Below, piece after piece: positions 13,851 to 17,036 of a stretch of 17,036 nucleotides of DNA. The stretch spans positions 1 to 17,036 of the forward strand of contig SFOB01000051.1 of NCBI GenBank assembly GCA_004554075.1, given 5' to 3'. The translations under genes and the position numbers were made by a program. The stretch is from Treponema sp. (lineage in GTDB: Bacteria > Spirochaetota > Spirochaetia > Treponematales > Treponemataceae). The notes beneath the pieces were generated by a model. The model saw only the letters and a program-made list of their open reading frames with translations. It was not told the origin of the DNA and searched no databases. Position 1 is the first letter of the stretch; every line of letters begins with the position of its first letter.

Positions 13851-15718
13851 TGAATACTTCTATGGACGAAAAAAGCAGTGAAGCACTTTTGGGCAACACT
13901 GCAATTACTAAACTGGTTGAGTTTGCAAAATCAAAACGGTTCATTACATGGGATGATGTAATTGAATATCTCGGACAGGAATTTGTTAATTCAGATGAGT
14001 TGATGGAGCCTGTTCTTAAACAGCTTAAAGACATAAACCGCGAGCCTGTCGAAACAGACATCATTGGTGCAGACGATGTACCGGAAGATGAGCTTGTAGA
14101 CGATGATGAAGATGACGGAATCATGCTCGATGACGAGGATGATGAAGTTGTAGGCGATGATGAAACTGCCGAAATTGAGCAGGCAGAAAAGAAGCTTGCC
14201 GCATCTAAGAACCGTCTGGTAAACAGCGACAAAGATTCAAGTGTAGACGATCCAATCCGTTTATACCTCCGCGAAATTGGTAAAGAAAATCTTCTTACTG
14301 CAGAGCAGGAAGTTGAACTTTCTAAAACAATGGAGCAGGGCAACAATATCATTAAAGACGTAATCAAAAACTCTGGTATTATGATTCCGGAATTTTTTGC
14401 CATTGCACAGAAAGCCTTTACAAGAATTGATATTCACGAGCCTGGAAAGACCCGTAAAGAAATCAACGAAGAAATGGCAGACAAGCGCCGCCTTAAGAGT
14501 TTCTACGGTGAGCACATTAAGCCTGTTCTCCCGGAAATGAAGCAGTATATGGCTCTCAAAAAGCAGCTTTTCGAAGCTGATCAGTCTTCTGCAATTTTCG
14601 AAAATCCTCAGCTTGTTGAACTCCGCAAAAAAATCATACCAGAACTTCAGAAGGTAGATATTCAGACTGAAGAGCTTGAAAAGTTTACTCAGAAATACCG
14701 TGAAGCAACAATTAAGATTGAAGAATATCATCAGAAGCAGGAAAAGAAAATGAAGGAGCTTAGAATTTCTAATCCTTCAGAACTTCGAAGCCTTGGCCGT
14801 AAGATTTCAATCCGCTCACAGGCTGCAAAGCTTGAGCAGGAACTCAATATGAGTGCTGATGAAATCCGTGAAATCTATACTCAGATTCAGAAAATCGAAC
14901 GTAAGCTTCACCGCCTCGAATACGAGTTCGAAAATGATGTTGAAATCATCCTTAAGATGGCTAAAGACATTGAGTACGGCCGCCTGATGATGGAAAAGGC
15001 AAAGAACCGCCTTATCAACGCAAACCTTCGTCTCGTTGTTTCTATTGCAAAGAAATATACAAACCGTGGTCTTCACTTCTTTGACCTTGTTCAGGAAGGA
15101 AACATTGGTCTTATTAAAGCTGTAGAAAAGTTTGAATACCGCAAAGGATTCAAGTTCTCTACATACGCAACCTGGTGGATCCGTCAGGCAATTACACGTT
15201 CTATCTCTGATCAGGCACGTACAATCCGCGTTCCTGTTCATATGATTGAGCAGATAAACAAAGTTGTACGCGAAAGCCGTCAGCTTATGCAGAAGCTTGG
15301 CCGCGAACCAACCGACGACGAGATTGCACAGCAGCTTGGCTGGCCATTAGCCCGTGTAAAGCAGGTTAAGAACGTTGCCCGCGAGCCTATTTCTCTTGAA
15401 ACTCCAATTGGTGAGGAAGAAGATTCAATCCTTGGAGACTTCATCGAGGATAAGGAAGTAGAGAATCCAGCAACACAGACTGCATTCACATTGCTTCAGG
15501 AGCAGCTGCGCACTGTTTTGAACACTCTGCCACCACGTGAGCAGGAAGTTCTTAAGATGCGCTTTGGTCTTGAAGACGGTTATTCTCTTACTCTGGAAGA
15601 GGTTGGTCTTTACTTTGACGTAACCCGTGAGCGTATCCGTCAGATTGAAGCAAAAGCTTTGAGAAGACTCCGCCACCCAAGACGTGCTAATGGGTTAAGA
15701 GATTATATAGAAACCTAA
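13850..15718 (+). CDS. rpoD: Housekeeping sigma factor RpoD (sigma-70)
   Basis: A 622-residue primary sigma factor. Region 1.1-like helices span about 10-62. A long acidic linker (about 75-106, many Asp/Glu) precedes region 1.2 (DDPIRLYLREIG, 133-144). A large non-conserved region of about 200 residues (166-385) contains coiled-coil-rich sequence, as in proteobacterial sigma-70. Regions 2.1-2.4 include RLVVSIAKKYTNRGLHFFDL and STYATWWIRQAITRSI. Region 3 begins at VPVHMIEQINK, and region 4.2 ends with VTRERIRQIEAKALRRLRHP. All promoter-recognition motifs are intact. The GTG start at 13850 overlaps the dnaG stop by 1 nt; an ATG at 13862 would shorten it by four residues. The nearest Shine-Dalgarno-like AGGG (about 13838-13841) fits the GTG better. 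Confidence 0.97.
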   Translation: MNTSMDEKSSEALLGNTAITKLVEFAKSKRFITWDDVIEYLGQEFVNSDELMEPVLKQLKDINREPVETDIIGADDVPEDELVDDDEDDGIMLDDEDDEVVGDDETAEIEQAEKKLAASKNRLVNSDKDSSVDDPIRLYLREIGKENLLTAEQEVELSKTMEQGNNIIKDVIKNSGIMIPEFFAIAQKAFTRIDIHEPGKTRKEINEEMADKRRLKSFYGEHIKPVLPEMKQYMALKKQLFEADQSSAIFENPQLVELRKKIIPELQKVDIQTEELEKFTQKYREATIKIEEYHQKQEKKMKELRISNPSELRSLGRKISIRSQAAKLEQELNMSADEIREIYTQIQKIERKLHRLEYEFENDVEIILKMAKDIEYGRLMMEKAKNRLINANLRLVVSIAKKYTNRGLHFFDLVQEGNIGLIKAVEKFEYRKGFKFSTYATWWIRQAITRSISDQARTIRVPVHMIEQINKVVRESRQLMQKLGREPTDDEIAQQLGWPLARVKQVKNVAREPISLETPIGEEEDSILGDFIEDKEVENPATQTAFTLLQEQLRTVLNTLPPREQEVLKMRFGLEDGYSLTLEEVGLYFDVTRERIRQIEAKALRRLRHPRRANGLRDYIET

Positions 15719-15731
15719 ATAATACGGTGAG

Positions 15732-15823
15732 TTATAAGGTCATACTCGGAGTGAAAAATGACATACGACAACATCATTCCCGTTGGCGAATGTCATTTTT
15801 CACGGGAGAAGATGACCTTATAA
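15732..15823 (+). repeat. Long imperfect inverted repeat / hairpin between rpoD and the zinc ribbon gene
   Basis: 92 nt folding into one long hairpin. The outer arm TTATAAGGTCAT (15732-15743) pairs perfectly with 15812-15823. An asymmetric internal loop of about 7 by 8 nt follows. The inner arm GTGAAAAATGACAT (15751-15764) pairs perfectly with 15790-15803. The top arm CGACAAC (15766-15772) pairs with GTTGGCG (15782-15788) with one A-G mismatch, closing a 9-nt loop. No T-run follows, so it is not a classical intrinsic terminator. Candidates are an RNase III-type processing site, a transcript-stabilising structure or a small non-autonomous mobile element. Confidence 0.85.
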
Positions 15824-15827
15824 GACA

Positions 15828-15856
15828 TAGACTAATTTTAGTTTTTATTATAATAT
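15828..15856 (+). promoter_or_regulatory. Possible promoter for the zinc ribbon gene
   Basis: TAGACT (15828-15833) and TATAAT (15849-15854, 15-nt spacer) or TAATAT (15851-15856, 17-nt spacer). It lies just after the long hairpin, 30 nt before the ATG. The -35 is weak. Confidence 0.4.
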
Positions 15857-15874
15857 TACTAGATTATTTTTATC

Positions 15875-15880
15875 GAGGAA
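15875..15880 (+). promoter_or_regulatory. Ribosome-binding site deciding the zinc ribbon protein start
   Basis: GAGGAA 5 nt before the ATG at 15886. The frame is open upstream through the hairpin to 15727, but that extension has no ribosome-binding site, so 15886 is the start. Confidence 0.85.
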
Positions 15881-15885
15881 CCATA

Positions 15886-16863
15886 ATGGTAACAACAGAA
15901 GTTTTTGAGAATCTGAAATCTTTGCAGGAGATTCTCGTACAGAAATACGAGCTTGAAGGAAAGAAAAATGACGCTCCTAAACAGCTCAGCAATCAGGAAG
16001 ACCTTCTTGCTAAAACTCAGAAGGAATTTATTGAGCTTAAGTCAAACTACGATGCTACTCAGGAAAAGGTAACACAGCTCAAAACACAGCTTGACGAAGC
16101 TGTAAAATCTCGCGAAGAAGGTGAAAAGGGTGTTGCTAACTCTACAACACACCGCGAGTATGAAGCTCTCGAAAAGCAGATTTCAGAAGCTAAGCTTCTT
16201 GAAGAGCAGGTAAGAAAAGATCTTCAGAAAGAAGAAAAGGATCTTGCTGAACTCAACGAACGCCTTAAGAACACAGAAGAATCAATTAAATTCAACGAAA
16301 GCGAACTTAACACAAGCCGCGAGTCTCTTAATAAAGAACTTTCTTCTTACGACAACAAACTTGCAAAACTTAAGGTTGAAGAAGACAAGGTAACTAAGAA
16401 CATTAACGATATTTATTCAAAAGAAGAGAATGCAGAGCTTAAGGCTCAGGAAATTCTCTTTAAGTTCCAGAGAATTATTCAGCGCAATTCTGAAGGTATC
16501 GTTTCTGTAAGAAACGGTGTTTGCTCTGGATGTCATATGATTCTCCCTGCAAACTTTGCAAACGAAGTTCGCGAAGGTGAAGACATCAACTTCTGTCCAT
16601 ACTGCAGCCGCATTCTTTACTATGAAGAGGTTAGCGAAGATCAGCAGGAAGACTACTTTGACATTGGTGCCGCAGGAAGCCTCTCTGGCCTTGACGAAGA
16701 CTTTGATGATGAAGATTCAGAGTACGGTGAGGATGAGGACGAAGATTCAAGATCAGAATTCGACGATGAAGATGAAGCAGACGAAGATGCAGAAGATTCT
16801 GAAGACGAAGATGATGCTGATGAATCAGATGAGGACAATGACGAAGAAGAAGACGAAGAGTAA
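15886..16863 (+). CDS. Coiled-coil / C4 zinc ribbon protein with acidic tail (COG1579-like)
   Basis: A 325-residue protein of the family with a long N-terminal antiparallel coiled coil (about 5-195, Lys/Glu/Leu-rich heptads) followed by a zf-RING_7-type C4 zinc ribbon (VCSGCHMILP ... NFCPYCSRI, with C213, C216, C237, C240). Helicobacter HP0958 (FlgZ), which binds RpoN and flagellar mRNA, and Chlamydia CdsZ belong to this family, so a nucleic-acid or transcription-linked role is plausible but unproven here. The usual family ends shortly after the ribbon. Here a tail from 270 to 325 is 42 of 56 residues Asp/Glu by hand count. It sits between rpoD and rnpB, as I recall for T. pallidum TP0494. 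Confidence 0.88.
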   Translation: MVTTEVFENLKSLQEILVQKYELEGKKNDAPKQLSNQEDLLAKTQKEFIELKSNYDATQEKVTQLKTQLDEAVKSREEGEKGVANSTTHREYEALEKQISEAKLLEEQVRKDLQKEEKDLAELNERLKNTEESIKFNESELNTSRESLNKELSSYDNKLAKLKVEEDKVTKNINDIYSKEENAELKAQEILFKFQRIIQRNSEGIVSVRNGVCSGCHMILPANFANEVREGEDINFCPYCSRILYYEEVSEDQQEDYFDIGAAGSLSGLDEDFDDEDSEYGEDEDEDSRSEFDDEDEADEDAEDSEDEDDADESDEDNDEEEDEE

Positions 16864-16899
16864 CGTCTTCTAAACTGAATTGTTATTAATACAGATGGA

Positions 16900-17036
16900 A
16901 TATAACCGTGCCAGCGCCTGCTGATGATAACAGACGCTGGTGAGAGAAAGTCCGGGCTCCACCGGAAAGAGATGCCGTATACATACCGTCCGGGCAGACC
17001 ATTCCAGATTCGTCCTTTCCGTCCCAATCGAACCGG
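16900..17036 (+). ncRNA. rnpB: RNase P RNA, 5' part (runs off window)
   Basis: The conserved CR-I block GAAAGTCCGGGCTCC lies at about 16946-16960. It is preceded by a P3-like hairpin (CCAGCG ... CGCTGG, with CTG/CAG inside) at about 16911-16938. The catalytic RNA of RNase P removes 5' leaders from tRNA precursors such as the Thr-Tyr pair here. Only about 137 nt of the roughly 350-400 nt RNA is present, and the CR-V and 3' half of P1 lie beyond the edge. The 5' end is estimated to within about 10 nt. A -10-like TATAAC at 16901 or TATTAAT at about 16884 could belong to its promoter; I cannot decide. Confidence 0.93.

Noticed and set aside
13696..14403. Minus-strand open frame with a Ser-rich tract
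   Set aside because: It is antisense to the acidic codons (GAT/GAC/GAA) at the start of rpoD. Runs of Ser are what the complement of Asp/Glu-rich coding DNA yields.
15732..15823. Hairpin as a rho-independent terminator of rpoD
   Set aside because: The stem is far longer than usual, has an internal loop and is not followed by a T tract (the next bases are GACATAGACT).
15727..15885. N-terminal extension of the zinc ribbon protein through the hairpin
   Set aside because: The frame is open but has no ribosome-binding site, reads through the inverted repeat and predicts a hydrophobic stretch foreign to the family. GAGGAA before 15886 fixes the start.
16653..17027. Minus-strand poly-Ser open frame
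   Set aside because: It is antisense to the acidic tail of the zinc ribbon protein and to the RNase P RNA. No coding evidence.
1..17036. CRISPR array, insertion sequence, prophage, toxin-antitoxin or defence island
   Set aside because: I saw no regularly spaced direct repeats, transposase or integrase motifs, phage genes or nuclease/sensor pairs. The genes are core or housekeeping types plus a two-component system.

Overview
The window looks like a chromosomal segment of a spirochaete, most likely a host-associated Treponema. The reasons are the gene order mltG-dnaG-rpoD-C4 zinc ribbon protein-rnpB, which I recall from treponemes, an AT-rich background with strong GAA/AAA/ATT codon use, and tRNA genes without an encoded CCA end. 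This assignment is from memory and gene order, not from a search.

Layout. (1) 1-2224, minus: a UvrD/PcrA/Rep-type superfamily 1 helicase, running off the left edge of the window. It is interrupted in frame by a GC-rich, hairpin-forming element of about 90 bp near 1193-1283. (2) 2270-4934, plus: a polytopic membrane protein, a NarL-type histidine kinase, its LuxR/NarL response regulator and an unrecognised Glu-rich protein, apparently one signalling cluster. (3) 4837-6659, minus: a small membrane protein of unknown function translationally coupled to a CCA-adding enzyme with an HD domain. The cca 3' end overlaps the 3' end of the Glu-rich gene convergently. (4) 6776-9488, plus: a membrane-anchored protein resembling SPFH/band-7 proteins, an AroH-type chorismate mutase and a GT5 glycogen synthase that has lost the canonical sugar-nucleotide-binding lysine. 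(5) 9491-9761: tRNA-Thr(TGT) and tRNA-Tyr(GTA) with their own promoter and a clean intrinsic terminator. (6) 9778-13850-15718, plus: a metallo-beta-lactamase-fold hydrolase, a 63-residue unknown protein, the MltG endolytic transglycosylase, DnaG primase and the housekeeping sigma factor RpoD, packed with 1-4 nt overlaps or short gaps. (7) 15732-15823: a long imperfect hairpin. (8) 15886-16863, plus: a coiled-coil/C4 zinc ribbon protein with an extreme acidic tail. (9) about 16900 to the window end: the 5' part of RNase P RNA.

How it fits together. The right half is the treponemal version of the macromolecular-synthesis operon, in which primase and sigma factor sit downstream of a peptidoglycan-cutting enzyme, followed by RNase P RNA. 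RNase P and the CCA enzyme are both tRNA-maturation factors, and neither tRNA here encodes its own CCA. The left half holds DNA repair and signalling genes.

Most worth a second look: the palindromic element expressed inside the helicase; the 92-nt hairpin between rpoD and the zinc ribbon gene; the K15-to-E change in the glycogen synthase; the divergent pair at 2225-2269, where each ATG has a -10-like TATAAT exactly 6 nt upstream and no Shine-Dalgarno; and the tRNA-Thr with two departures from consensus. I see no CRISPR array, insertion sequence, prophage or obvious defence system.
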